Shown: one piece after another, positions 23,480 through 34,309 of the stretch
Position numbering within the stretch: the first letter of the stretch is position 1
Layout of the letters: every line of letters begins with the position of its first letter
Assembly: GCA_964036315.1 (NCBI GenBank)
Contig: OZ038495.1
Location: 30,639,878 to 30,703,877, forward strand
DNA length: 64,000 nt
Source: Acanthosepion esculentum
Taxonomy: Eukaryota; Mollusca; Cephalopoda; Sepiida; Sepiidae
Direction: 5' to 3'
The notes under the pieces: model-generated
Databases searched by the model: none
Told to the model about the DNA's origin: nothing
The model's input: the letters and a program-made list of their open reading frames with translations, nothing else
Translations under genes and position numbers: made by a program

Positions 23480-24775
23480 ATCCTGTGCTTAATATATAGC
23501 TACTGATATAATCAGTCCATATAGGCGATAGGGAGTGTGGGACATTCCATTCAGACATTTATATGCATGTGTTCGTGACCAAGGTGTACCCTCAATTTGG
23601 AGAAGATCTGCAGGATTTTGAGCGGGGGAGGGATAGGCTCCGTCAGGTCTACTTAAAAGTAACAGGTTACACGTGTAGTAATAAATAGTCTACTTTTAAC
23701 AAATGTATATGCACGGAACTTTTCCGTATCTAGTTGCTCAGTGACCATGCGACAATACCTAGTCTTAGGATTGATGCTGCTCTTGATGATTATTCACTTG
23801 TAATCCTTGAGAAATTTAATGGAATTTCATTTCTGTAATGCCTTCGTTCTCTTTTTACCTTTTTCCCTTAATGTTATTTCCAAACTCCCCACCTCCTCGC
23901 TGTTTGTAAGCAAGCAGTGTAATAGAGCAAGTCTTCACTAGGTTACCTTGGAAAGCAATTCGCAGAGAGTTCGAATGTAACAAACTGATTTCCATATCTG
24001 AAATTCTTTTCTTTTCCAATTCGTTGGTCTTTTATTACGCATTTTCTGATATTTCTCGAAATATTTTTTCTCCCACCTTCTCTACTGATTACGCCTTTTA
24101 TTCTTCGATTCCAACTTCTTGTCTTTCCGAATAATTTTTATCCTCTTGTTCCCTTATGTCTCCCCCCTCCACTTTTTTTATTATTCGGAATTCTAAATCA
24201 TGAACACAATGGAAACCCTCTTCCCGCTAAGCACATCGTGGCTTTGGTTATTTCTGTGCGTTTACTGACAAAACACACAAACAAACAAAAAGAATCGTCA
24301 GTGGGAGAGAGAAAGAGGGTAACGTTCTTTGTGACAAAGGTTCACTATTGATTTTCTTAGCGAAGCCGTTCGGCGTAATGATATAATTGGATAACTTGAC
24401 GAAATAGGCTGAACTAGCAGCGAAAGACGAATAAGAAATGAAGAAGTGAAAAAAAAAAAGAAATGAATGAAGAAGTGAATGACTGAATTAGGGATGAGCC
24501 AAAGTACGATATTAATATCTGCGTTAGAGAGCAAGTCGAGCCAAAGAGAGTTCTCGACGGAAGGTGAATCTTCATAGAGTAAAATGCGAATTCGACAGAG
24601 AGAAGCGGAGTATACAGGGTCGATGGAACAGTATCTGACGGGGAAATCGTTTGCTTGCACGATGGAAACAAAAATTGATAAATAGTCTGTCATAGAGAAA
24701 ATGGAGATAAAAATAATTTTTTTTTTGTTGATAGAGATATATAATATGTTTTGAGTTTATTAATTCATTCAGTTT
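23480..24775. other. No recognised feature
   Basis: Mixed composition. The longest frame without obvious repeat content is a 131-codon minus-strand frame at 24,298-24,693, rich in Ser, Ile and Phe, with no motif I recognise and an A-rich stretch inside it. Confidence 0.45.
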
Positions 24776-24779
24776 ATTT

Positions 24780-24995
24780 TACAATCTTGCCGTGTTCCAT
24801 CGAGATGTATTCGATCATGGATCTCTACAATTCCCTGTCCTTTTTAGCTCTTTTTTAGTTTTATTATTATTCTCTACTCCTTTTCCGTCATCCATTTACT
24901 GAAGCTCGCTAAGTACGTTATCCATTGTTTTCTTCTGTCCTAATTGTCTTCAATCTGTCATGTGAGTATATGATTTTCCAAGCCCTTTTTCATCA
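24780..24995 (-). pseudogene. RTE-like LINE C-terminal fragment
   Basis: The minus strand reads KGLENHILT, then D..DRRKQWITYLASFSKWMTEKE, the same ending (GLENLILTG.IEGKRDRGKQR.TYL.S.SKWM.E.GL) seen at 14.3 kb and 26.1 kb, with stops. Confidence 0.65.
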
Positions 24996-25003
24996 TCATA
25001 TTC

Positions 25004-25440
25004 TGATGTGGACCCGAGGTAGGGGCCACGGAAGGAAAACACGGATCACGGGTTTGAGGTAAGAAAGATATATTAAACAGAAAAGTTACAAAGAACAGTG
25101 TAAGAGTAAGCAGAGCTTACTATCCAGTGGTGTCCGATATTGGTTTCGTACGCGGCTGGAAATTACTGGTGCTACGATATTTAACAACCCCCCCCCACAG
25201 GGGTAGAATGTGGCACAAGGCCGGTTTAACGTGGGCTTACCGAGCCCGTAGGCTCAGCCAAAAATATGCCCATTTACAACCCGTATACACGAGTTTAGGG
25301 ACTGTCTACCTCCCCGGACGAAACTTTGCCCTGCGGCAAAGCCTCGTCCGTGTTCCTCTCTGCCAAACAGAGAGTTCGACAGCAGAGTACCATTACTGGC
25401 GCGACTCCCATGATACTACCATTCGCATAATAATATAGTA
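25004..25440 (+). mobile_element. Probable solo LTR carrying the hairpin cassette
   Basis: It starts tgtggacccgaggtagggg and includes agatatattaaacag, paralleling tgttatggcccagg and agatatattacaaacag in the provirus LTR at 42,920. The cassette (about 25,185-25,385) has gtggcacaaggccggttta, cgtataca-cgag, a stem ctttgcc/ggcaaag and ctctgccaaacagag. It is flanked by a near-direct repeat attactggtgc (25,155-25,166 area) and attactggcgc (25,393-25,404 area). No internal coding region is attached. Confidence 0.6.
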
Positions 25441-25479
25441 CTGGGAGAATCCATGATGTAGGAAAGTATCGGTCTCACA

Positions 25480-25865
25480 ACATATTCTCTAAAACTTCGT
25501 CCTTGCTCACATATTCGGTCAATGGGAACTTCGGCATCGTTCTGTAGAAACACATTTCTGTTTCTTCAAGTCTCTTCTTCATCTTTGAGGAGTTTGTCCA
25601 GAATTCACTAGCATATAGGAGGACAGATACCACCTAACAGTTCAGTACTCTTTTCTTTGTTTAATAACGAAATCTTTCTGTCTCTTAATACACTGCTTTG
25701 TTTTTGAAAGACATCTTTGGCTATCCCAATGCACCTTTGGGTGTGACTGTTGCACTTTCTGTCCTCTGTTAAAAAGCAGTTATTAACCAACCAATGTAGG
25801 TATATTTTCTGGTTGCAGTGATATAAGCAATATATTGTGTGAATCTCTGCGTACATCATTTAAAC
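25480..25865 (-). pseudogene. RTE-like LINE fragment
   Basis: A minus-strand frame at 25,608-25,859 reads YLHWLVNNCFLTEDRKCNSHTQ and then RCIGIAKDVFQKQSSVLRDRKISL. This is the RTE-type segment FKYLGS.FTEDG.C..EIR.RIGIAK.AF.K.S.VLRDRKISL. Further decayed protein continues to about 25,480. Confidence 0.75.
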
Positions 25866-25904
25866 ATTTTTGTGGGGAGTAAAGGTTTTATTATGAATTT
25901 TTCT

Positions 25905-26475
25905 TTATTTTATATGTTATAACCTTTCAGGACGTAGGCGATCATGGCTCTCCACCTTCCGCTATCCCTTGCAGCTCTCAACAGGTTCCTTCCCACTGCT
26001 TCCTCCATCAAACCACGTTTGGTCACCCACTTGCATAAGCCCGCCAGGTATATCAAGCTTGTTTTCCCTTGTCCCTCTTTCCGTCTATTCGACCCATAAG
26101 TATCAGATTCTCCAGGGCCTGCTTCCTCATTATGTGACCCAGAAACTTCAGATGCCTCTTCCTGATGTTCAGTATAAGCCTCCTCCTTGTTTGTAACCTC
26201 TCTAAGACCTCATCGTTGCACACACGCTTAGTCCATGATATACTCAGCATTCTTCTGTAGGAATATATCTCTTTCTCCTAGCGTCAATCCTACATCTCTG
26301 AGGAAATCCTCCAACATTCGCTGCCGTAGAGGAGGACAGATGTCACGAAACAGCTCAGTAATATTTTCTTTGTTACCTAAGAAATCCCCCTGTCTCGCAT
26401 TACTCTACCCTGCTTTTGGAATGTGCCTTTGGCCATCCCAATCTATCTAGGGATCTCAGTGTTGTTATGCCAGTA
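25905..26475 (-). pseudogene. RTE-like LINE C-terminus
   Basis: The minus strand reads IGMAKGTFQKQGRVMRDRGIS, LLYGSECWRISSEM, then an open frame at 26,053-26,250 with MLSISWTKRVCNDEVLERL, then RRRLILNIRKRHLKFLGHIMRK and QALENLILMGRIDGKRDKGKQ. These are the ordered C-terminal motifs of RTE-type reverse transcriptases (YGSE.W, RML.ISW....N.EVL, KRQL.FLGHIMRKE.LENLI..G.I.GKR.RGKQ). It overlaps in domain content with the adjacent fragment at 25,480, so these are two insertions, not one. Confidence 0.85.
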
Positions 26476-26479
26476 AGCT

Positions 26480-27035
26480 AGATTTATCTTTATAAATATA
26501 CCCAGAGGATATAAGATACATAAATTAATTTTTAACGTAGAACACTACGCTATATGACTGGATATATTATTTATCATGACGTCAGCACTTTTAGGTTTTT
26601 AAATGTTACGTGCTCTAAAAAAGTTCAAGAAAATGACTTCATCTCTTTACTTCTTAAGTTCATTACCGTTTTTGTTGATTATTACCAAGAAAGAACCAGA
26701 TTATAACACAACCATCAACTCCAAACTAAATAGTTATCCATTGACGACAATAAGAAACCAAATTTCAAGTACTTCCTCGCACAACTTACATGATTGTATT
26801 TTATTATACCAACTAAGTTTACTATAAATCCATGCTTACTATCAATCTTTGATTTAATATTATTTTCCAGTTTCATAATGTACCACGATTTTTCTGTTGA
26901 CTGGATGTGCCCCACTTAATTAAGTTTCTTTGGAAGCTTTTTATTCAAGGTGGATGATAGACTGTTTTTTAGAATGTGAAAGTATATAATTTAGCATAAT
27001 GCAGTATTATATCACTCAAAAATAATTTCGGAATT
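26480..27035. other. No feature seen
   Basis: AT-rich DNA; a 74-codon frame at 26,603 has no recognisable motif. Confidence 0.45.
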
Positions 27036-27039
27036 TACA

Positions 27040-27395
27040 GGTTGTCTCTAATGTCTGAACACATAAACAAACATGTATATTTTTAAGAAATGAAATTTTC
27101 AACAACATTTCATTTAACTGAAATATCAAAAATAACATCTTCAATATGATTTCCACCATTTGTGATGAAAAGTTTGATGCGCTTTTCAAGATTCACGTGA
27201 ACTCGATGCAATAAGTCCACATTGCCGTCAATTCTAGCATATTCACTCTTTATGCGATTAGTCAAGTGTGTTGCATCTGTGATTTTCATTGAGTACACCT
27301 TCTCATTGAGCACATCCCAGAAAATTCTTTCTTCTTTCGACACCATCAAGTTTAATCTATGGAGGTAAACAATATAGTTAATGCGATTTCCTATA
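27040..27395 (-). pseudogene. Mariner-like transposase C-terminal fragment
   Basis: A 79-codon minus-strand frame reads FWDVLNEKVYSMKITDATHL, TNRIKSEYARIDGNVDLLHRV and EKRIKLFITNGGNHIEDVIF. That is the C-terminal part after the last catalytic Asp in IS630/mariner-type transposases (FLWG.VK.KVY......L...I......I....L.RV..N...R.......GGH.ED). The catalytic core is missing. Confidence 0.75.
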
Positions 27396-27396
27396 C

Positions 27397-27680
27397 AGGT
27401 TGAGTCAAAATTATGTTATCACTAGTGTGAGAAGAATAGTTTATTCATAGTTTACGGAACAGTCTCCACCTGTCCACCAGCACGACCGATGCACAAAATC
27501 CCACTATCAACAGTACAATTTTGTTCCTCGAAACACATTTCACGTGGAATGTCTGATATTACGCTTTTTATTATGTCTTTGAGTTCTCTGATGTTTCTAA
27601 ATTTTTTGTTTATACACGTGATCATTTATATACCCCATAACTAGAGTTCACAGGGTGTAATTTTCCCATATTCCATTACA
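27397..27680 (-). mobile_element. Mariner-like element, 3' half, minus orientation
   Basis: The left end tacaggttgagtcaaaatta is a terminal inverted repeat matched at 28,245 in the opposite orientation. The minus strand keeps a C-terminus reading GYINDHVYKQKI, then IIKSVISDIPREMCFEEQ-like residues in broken frame and IGRAGGQVE. The catalytic domain is missing. Confidence 0.6.
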
Positions 27681-27689
27681 ACTCCAGTG

Positions 27690-28245
27690 GAAGCTGAAAA
27701 TGCTTACTTACAAATGCTGCAAGAGATTGCTATTGATAACATACCCCTAAAAATCAGGATATTTACAAAACGACGGTGCACCGCCTCGTTTTGACCGTAT
27801 TGTTCGCGCTTGTCGCCATCATAATTTACCAAATCGTTGGATAGGTCACGGCGGGTCGTTCGCATGGCCACCACCCTCCCCTGATCTGACTCGCTGTGAC
27901 TTTTGTTTATGGGGTATGATAAATTATGTCTATTCGAGCTTGTAGTCTCGGCCAAAAATTCCCCGTATTAAACGGGGCCGGGTAGCTGTTTCCCAATGCG
28001 AGAATTTGCCTTTTGACATAGCTTCGTCTGTTTATCCTCCCTGTTTGGTGGAAGAGAGTTTAATCAGTACAGCTGGAGACGAATCTCCAACTGCAGACCA
28101 ACATACAGTATTTACTAATGTATTTATGTGAATGGGGACATACCCATTATCTTCCGTATATATGCGACACTCTCAGCCTAATGTTAACATAATTTGGACT
28201 CATCTTCTCACACTAATGTTAACATAATTATGACTCATACTGTAG
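27690..28245 (+). mobile_element. Mariner-like element, 3' half, plus orientation, interrupted
   Basis: The plus strand reads NDGAPPRFDRIVRACRHHNL, then NRWIGHGGSFAWPPPSPDLT and RCDFFLWGMINYVYSSL, the second and third catalytic Asp region of a mariner-type transposase (QDGAPPH..., WPPRSPDLTP.DFFLWG). At about 27,935 the hairpin cassette cuts in. The right end, tcataattatgttaacattag on the minus strand, mirrors the left end at 27,397. Confidence 0.7.
27932..28110 (+). repeat. Hairpin LTR cassette, 5'-truncated copy
   Basis: It contains gtagtctcggccaaaaattc, cccgtattaaacggggccgg, a decayed cgag/tcg stem and gagagtttaatcagtacagc. It ends with ggagacgaatctcc, also present in the copy near 23,445. 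It lies inside a mariner-like fragment. Confidence 0.65.
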
Positions 28246-28249
28246 GTAC

Positions 28250-29205
28250 AGATTTGAGGGACACCCGCTATATTGAAATCAGCATCGGTTTTGATGCCAT
28301 ATTTTGTGTTACTGGCGATATGCAGTTTGTCGTCTTGTTTGGCTAAAATCCACAAACACTCTTGCAGAACAACAAGAAAATCTTGAAAGATTTTCAAATA
28401 TTTATTTAAAATTGTTACATTTTTGGTTCTCTCTCATTTGCCAATGAACTTAGAATTCTGTCTCTTTTTCTTTTCTTTACATACATTACAAAATATTATT
28501 TAAACATTCTGTTTTTGGACAAACTCATCTACTTATCCATTAGCCATTTAAAGCTTCTTAAATTTCCAACGATGTGTTCCAATTATTCAATAAATTTACT
28601 ATATATATATTTTTTTGTGGTTTTATTTTTCTTAGTAAATAAGTGTGTGGGAATATTGATTGTGGTTAAAAACCATGGGAATCCGATTGTTGTTTTTAAT
28701 TTTCTTGTATGGGAGAAGTGTGTTACTATTTATATGGATAGTTTTATTTAGTGCTTCTTTTATTATATTTATTGGGTATTTACATTTTAGGGATTGTTTG
28801 GTTAAGTTATTAATGTTGTGTAGAAAATCTAGATTGTCTGAGCATCACCTGTGATAGCCATAATATAATCAATCAAGACACTCATTAGATAACTGTAAAT
28901 GTTTATTGATAGATTCCGATTTCAGTTCCACATACACACGCAGAAAAAAAGAAAAATACTGTATAAATGTTTCAATAGTTAACAAAAATATTTTTTTAGA
29001 TATAGTTAAAAGAACCTTTTAAAAACAACCTCTAAAATATTATCGTTATATTTACGTTAGAAATATTCAAACACAGTTGCATTCCACATCACGTGACGTC
29101 CGCGTCTCGCGACGTACGCTACTTGTAAACAAACTTCTGAATACAGTTATTTAATTTATATCTGACGAAAGATCGTGGCAGATCTGAAATATGAAATATA
29201 TATAT
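28250..29205. other. No recognised feature
   Basis: Includes a 65-codon minus-strand frame (28,200-28,397) with ordinary amino acid composition but no motif I know, and AT-rich DNA after it. Confidence 0.4.
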
Positions 29206-29211
29206 AAAAAT

Positions 29212-29269
29212 ATTTTATGATATGTTTAACGTTCTTTTTATAGAAAGAACATTAAACATATCATAAAAT
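29212..29269. repeat. 58-bp near-perfect palindrome
   Basis: The arm attttatgatatgtttaa is repeated in inverse as ttaaacatatcataaaat with no real loop. There is one internal mismatch and one T-G pair. Confidence 0.9.
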
Positions 29270-29431
29270 GTCTTTAAATAAATGGTCGGACCTTGTCCAA
29301 TTCAAAAATATATATAAAAATATAAATAAATACTTTCACAAAAAACAGTCATTTTTTTTTAATTTGCAACTTTTCAGTTGTTTTCTCCATATTATATACA
29401 TATTAATAAAGTATACATGGTTTCTCATTAT

Positions 29432-29432
29432 G

Positions 29433-29504
<72 letters not shown>
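29432..29504. repeat. (TA)n microsatellite
   Basis: About 36 TA units, ending immediately before a SINE family II copy. Confidence 0.95.
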
Positions 29505-29507
<3 letters not shown>

Positions 29508-29750
29508 GCATAAGTAGTGGATAGCGGCTCGGATTGAGGAATCGGAGAGCTGTTTCCGAAATCCGATCGAATCCATTACATTCATTTACGTGCTAATAAC
29601 CTTGGGTATGAGTCCTCTTCTTCTCCCATCTCCTAGTATTGGTAAATAGCAGTACAGACTGGGTTCTATAGCCTAGGATGGAAAATGGTTTAGGAGAAGG
29701 ACAACTTTGTATTCAAAACCTGATGAGGAGGTTTAAGGACTTTGCGTCTC
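29508..29750 (+). mobile_element. tRNA-derived SINE family II, copy 2
   Basis: It carries gtggatagcggctcggattg (box A region), a decayed box B, then cattacattcatttacgtg, cctcttcttctccc, ggtaaatagca, ctgggttctatagcc and ggagaaggacaactt in the same order as copies at 12,330 and 57,990. Confidence 0.75.
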
Positions 29751-29861
29751 TGTATTTAGCTTCAAAAGTATGGATGGCTCTGCACAAAGACTTCACCAGT
29801 ATACTCAAATAATATGTGCACATGTCTGGCTGTCGGTTCCTAGGAAGGACGGGACAGTCCA

Positions 29862-29937
<76 letters not shown>
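29862..29937. repeat. (TA)n microsatellite
   Basis: About 38 TA units. Confidence 0.95.
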
Positions 29938-29942
<5 letters not shown>

Positions 29943-30052
29943 TATAAAAATAAAAAGGAAAGAACAGTAAGATATAAAATCCGGTGTTCTTATAGATATT
30001 TTTTATTTTTACACAATAGTGTTCTATGTAAATTTAAATTTACAGAGCATTA

Positions 30053-30133
30053 ATATTATAAATTAATAGATTTAAAATATGGTTTTACCGCTACACATGT
30101 GTAGCGGTAAAACCATATTTTAAATCTATTAAT

Positions 30134-30142
<9 letters not shown>
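30053..30142. repeat. 90-bp perfect palindrome
   Basis: The sequence is exactly self-complementary about the centre between 30,097 and 30,098 (core ctacacatgtgtag). Arms contain tttaaaatatggttttacc. It runs directly into the (AT)n tract at 30,138. A relative of one arm occurs singly at 39,976-40,025. Confidence 0.95.

Positions 30143-30204
<62 letters not shown>
30138..30204. repeat. (AT)n microsatellite
   Basis: About 33 AT units attached to the right arm of the palindrome. Confidence 0.95.
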
Positions 30205-30208
<4 letters not shown>

Positions 30209-30378
30209 GCCGAAAGCTTAGATTGGATTAAAAAATATGTATCAATATTGTGAGTTTCTTTCTTCGTTTAATGATAATGTTATTAAGCTTATCAGACGAT
30301 ATGAAAAGAATTTACAAATAATAAATAGACAACGCTTGTATATATTATTTAATGAAACATGTATGAATATCTATATAC

Positions 30379-30379
<1 letters not shown>

Positions 30380-30452
<73 letters not shown>

Positions 30453-30470
30453 CACACACAGACACACACA
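30380..30470. repeat. (TA)n then (CA)n microsatellite
   Basis: About 34 TA units followed by a short catacacacacagacacaca stretch. Confidence 0.9.
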
Positions 30471-30474
30471 TGTA

Positions 30475-31480
30475 AACCTGAACATTTAAAATATATGTTT
30501 TAATAAATAACTGACTTAACGACTGAGGAAACGCCCTGTTGTTGCACGCACCGAGACCACCGAGTTCAGCGCAACCGACGTTGCGGCTGCTCGGGGAAAT
30601 GTTGTTCCTCACCCGTGTTAAACACATCTCATGGGCTGGAGTAAATACAAATAATTAGCTTGAATAGTTAAATAATTAAAGATAAATAATTAAAATAACA
30701 ATTTCGCTATTAAATCAGTTGTCATTTAAGTCCAGTATATGTTGTATTTTTAGATTTTCAAGTCATACCATTAAAATGTGATCATTAATTTCTTCCTCTT
30801 ATTAATTTCTTACTTTCATATAGCCGCCAGCTTTGGCTTGAAATGCTTAGTTGTTTACCATTTGAAGTTCAGTAAATAGGTTTATTTGTATAATTAATAT
30901 CAATTTTAAAATCAAAAACATCACATTCACAAACAGCAAATATCAGAAACAACAATATCGAAAATGAATTATGAAATATATTTATCTAAAATGATTTTCA
31001 AAAATTCAATATGCAAATTAGTTTTCTCCGTTATCCAAGAACTGCAACGTTAGAAAAATTAGACAATTCTCTGGAAGATATGACTAATAAGATCATATTT
31101 AATTGTTCTCACAGTTTTAAGTAATATACACAAACGTAAACGAGCCAGTAACTCTTTTTTATATTCAACTAATTTTCAGGATTTCAAGCAAGACACAAAC
31201 TTTGCACTTCATGCTTCGTGTCAGTCAACTGTTGGCTCTCACGCTGGCCAATAGAATCTTCCTGTCTATTCGTGGCAGCCTGCTATAGGCTCTCACTCTG
31301 GCCAGTAGAAAATGGCCGCAAACTACATGAAAACTGCCGTAGAAACATGAAAAAATCGATTATTTCGACTATCGATGGGAGTTGGGAAATGCAAAGTCGG
31401 TCTTGGCCTTTTCTGCTAACTTGAAGCATGTGCATATAATTTGTGGTGCAAATCCGTCGAAAATTGCGGCCGTGCATTCG
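30475..31480. other. No recognised feature
   Basis: Contains a GC-richer patch at about 30,535-30,620 and a small local duplication (ggctctcacgctggccaata / ggctctcactctggccagta) near 31,231-31,311. No gene recognised. Confidence 0.45.
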
Positions 31481-31485
31481 TTACA

Positions 31486-31486
<1 letters not shown>

Positions 31487-31554
<68 letters not shown>
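31487..31554. repeat. (AC)n microsatellite
   Basis: About 34 AC units. Confidence 0.95.
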
Positions 31555-31556
<2 letters not shown>

Positions 31557-31639
31557 CCTGTCTTTTATAGATAAATATTTCATAGTTTACTTTTATTTTA
31601 GTTTCACCCTTTCGACAAATTACCGCAAGGAAAGTTGGT

Positions 31640-32330
31640 TCCGTGTACCTAGCCAGGAAATTTTTCTCCCCGTAATCGATCCTCCAACTCTATAAATCGA
31701 CCATTCGCCCTTGCATGGAGTATTGCAGCCATATATGGTCTGAGGCCCCTGCTGTTTGACTCAGGGTTCTTGATAAGATCCAGAGACGGATAGGCAACGT
31801 GATTGGCCCTGATCTGTAATCTCGTCTGCAGTCGCTCCCTCACAGACGCGATGTTGCCTCGCTCTGCCTTTTTTACAAGTACTTTCACGGTAATTGTTCC
31901 GAGGAGCTGCTTTCGCTTGTCCCTAGGCCTCCTGAATTTAAACGTCCCACGAGGCTGGCATCCCACTCCCACCCCTACACCGTGGAAACTGTTAGATGTA
32001 GACGTCTCTTCTACTCCAATAGCTTCATGTCTCGCACATCTCGCCTGTGGAACTCCCTTCCCTATTACTGTTTCCCTGACAAATACAATATCCAACGGTT
32101 TAAGTGTAGCGTCAATCGACATCTCCAGTTGCCTTGATCTATCCACTTCCCTTCTCCACATCCTTTCATTTTTTATTCCTATCTGCCCTCGCTCCAAATC
32201 TTCTGTAACCCCTTCCTCTTTCTCCACATCCTCTCCTTTACCACTCCTATCTGCTCTTCCTCCAAAGCTTCTTTAACCCCTTGCGTGCTAGTGGCCTCCA
32301 GCCTTGCTTGGGGTGATACGCTTAAAAAAA
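31640..32330 (+). pseudogene. LINE 3' end (reverse transcriptase C-terminus), copy 2
   Basis: The plus strand, with shifts, reads RPLHGVLQPYMV, then LDKIQRRIGNVI-like residues, RSLTDAMLPRSAFF in one frame and DVASLCLFYKYFHG in another, RPPEFKRPTRLASHSHP, NSFMSRTSRLWNSLPYYC, FPDKYNIQRFKCSVNRHLQLP. This is the CR1/jockey-like C-terminal pattern, better preserved than the 12.6 kb copy. The 3' UTR ends ccttgcgtgctagtggcc ... ggggtgatacgcttaaaaaaaaa, a 3' end shared with 12,583 and 56,097. Short A tail, 5' truncated. Confidence 0.85.
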
Positions 32331-32334
32331 AACA

Positions 32335-32925
32335 ATTAATATTTTCAGTCCTTGATTATCTCGTTTTTTTTTAATTGAACAAACTCTATTGGAAACTCTA
32401 AAGAGTCACACAAGATGCAGCATATAAGTAAAAAAAACAGCAAGGCCCCAATCGTAAGGTTCCAAGCTGTTCAAATAAAGAATTAGTAATAAATAAGTTG
32501 GGGGCGCCATGATTGTCATGAAAAATATTACCTTGATCACCTGAGTAACCACAGACGGAGCAAAGTTCTACTGGATATACGTACGGCTACTCTTTCGAAT
32601 CCAGATCATTATCAGGGGATCCAACACTGGAATGTAGGCGGTGTAATTGTCCTTGAAACGCCACAGGGATTATACTGGAGGAGAATGTTAATGACTTGAG
32701 GAAACTTGCTGTCACTTGATATCTATGGACAGCTAACTGATCAGAAAACTCGAGTACAACGACAGCATCATTATCATCAAAAGCATCAATAATAATACTT
32801 ATAATAATAATGAATAAAAAGATAAATGATGAAAAAAAAATTGGTTTGGATGACCCGAGTTCAGTTTACCGTTAATAACGTGTGAAGATTGATTGGTCAG
32901 TCTTAAATGGGACGAGAATGGTTCT
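32335..32925. other. No feature seen
   Basis: AT-rich DNA without a recognised repeat. Confidence 0.45.
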
Positions 32926-32929
32926 TTTA

Positions 32930-33770
32930 TTGTTTATCCCTTTTATTTGATTGCCATTTATTCACAAATTATTCATCCTTTATTCCAAGGTTAACTTTTT
33001 TCTTATATGTTCCATTTTTATTGTTTATATTTCCCGCCAATTTTATTTCAGCCGATAGATAGAGATTCCTTTTCAATTCTTTCCTTTTTTCCTTTATCTA
33101 TGGTTTCTCTATGATGCGCCTTTCTCTTGATCATATCTTGTTGACGATCTCATTTTTTTAAAAATATCTGATTCTTTTATTTTGTATCATAATATTTTTC
33201 TTTCTTTCTTTGTTTTTTTTTATCTCTCTCTTTGACTTTTGCTTATCAGATTCTGTCCTGCATAATGCCAAGCTTAGGCTAATTCATTCTTTCAGTTCTT
33301 TTTCTTTCTGTCCAATGTATCAAAAGCAGTCGTTTAATGTTCCTCTCTATTTTCTTTCTTCATTTCTTTCCTCCTTTAACAGTTTTATTAGTCTTTTTTT
33401 CTCTTATTTTCTATCTTTGTTCTCTTCTATATCTCTCTTTAATTCTCGATTTTTCTCATTTTTCTCTTTTCTTTCTGTTCACTTACTCAATGTTAGCCTA
33501 TCTCTCAAGTTCAATGTTTGTTCCATATTTAATTGTATTTCTTTGTCGCTCCTTCAACCCCACTAAAAAAATTTCTAATTTTCCTCACTCCTTTTCTACA
33601 CGACTTCCACTCTTTCATTATTACTTCTTTTCTTTTCTTCTTTTCACTCCTTTTATTATTTCATTTTTCCCCTTTTTTCTTCAACATTCCTTTCACTCTA
33701 ATCTTTCGCGACTTTCGGTTTTCATTCCTATTTCTCTCATCCCTTTTACATATTGACGAATATTGTTTCA
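32930..33770. repeat. Pyrimidine-rich tract
   Basis: More than 800 bp in which the plus strand is mostly T and C with few G. The overlapping 92-139 codon frames are Phe/Ser/Leu-rich and simply mirror that bias. Confidence 0.7.
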
Positions 33771-34138
33771 CTTGCAAATCGAATCATAGCAATAAAATGA
33801 AGCCATTATAACGGACATTATTTGTTTATAAACACAAAAGAATTTGACATGTTTTATTACCAACAAAAAAGGTTTTACGTCATTTATTAGCATAAAAAAT
33901 AAGGACTTTTTTGTAAAGAGGTGTCATCACAGAATACTGTAAACATTAGGCAAACAATTTTAACTAGGTTACCCTGAGAGACAATGGTATGTGTGAAAAT
34001 AAAGACGAACGAGATTATAAATTATCTTACAAAATAAAGGCGTATTTCATCACTAATAAACCATCATTGCAGCAAAGAAATGCATATATTAAACGTTCAT
34101 ATTAAAGGGTACATGGGTAAAAGCGCTTGTCTTTATAA

Positions 34139-34306
34139 AGGGTGTCGATGTCGAATGTAAAATTGCTTTAGCGTGAGTTAAAATAGAACTTAACTAATAC
34201 CAAGAAATCTGATAGTAACTAAGGATTTAATATACACTCCTTTGCAGATCATTAAACTCATTTTTCGAAGGGCTAAGTACCAGTAAACGACTGCATCCGA
34301 CACCCT
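34139..34306. mobile_element. Short TIR element (MITE-like)
   Basis: Left end agggtgtcgatg and right end catccgacaccct are inverted termini (one extra base) around a 168-bp non-coding body. Confidence 0.45.
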
Positions 34307-34309
34307 GCA

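Noticed and set aside
24298..24693. 131-codon frame as a gene
   Set aside because: Low-complexity Phe/Ser stretches, overlapping frame on the same strand also open, no family resemblance.
33210..33811. 118-, 139- and 92-codon hydrophobic frames
   Set aside because: All three frames of one pyrimidine-rich block are open at once, which signals composition, not coding.
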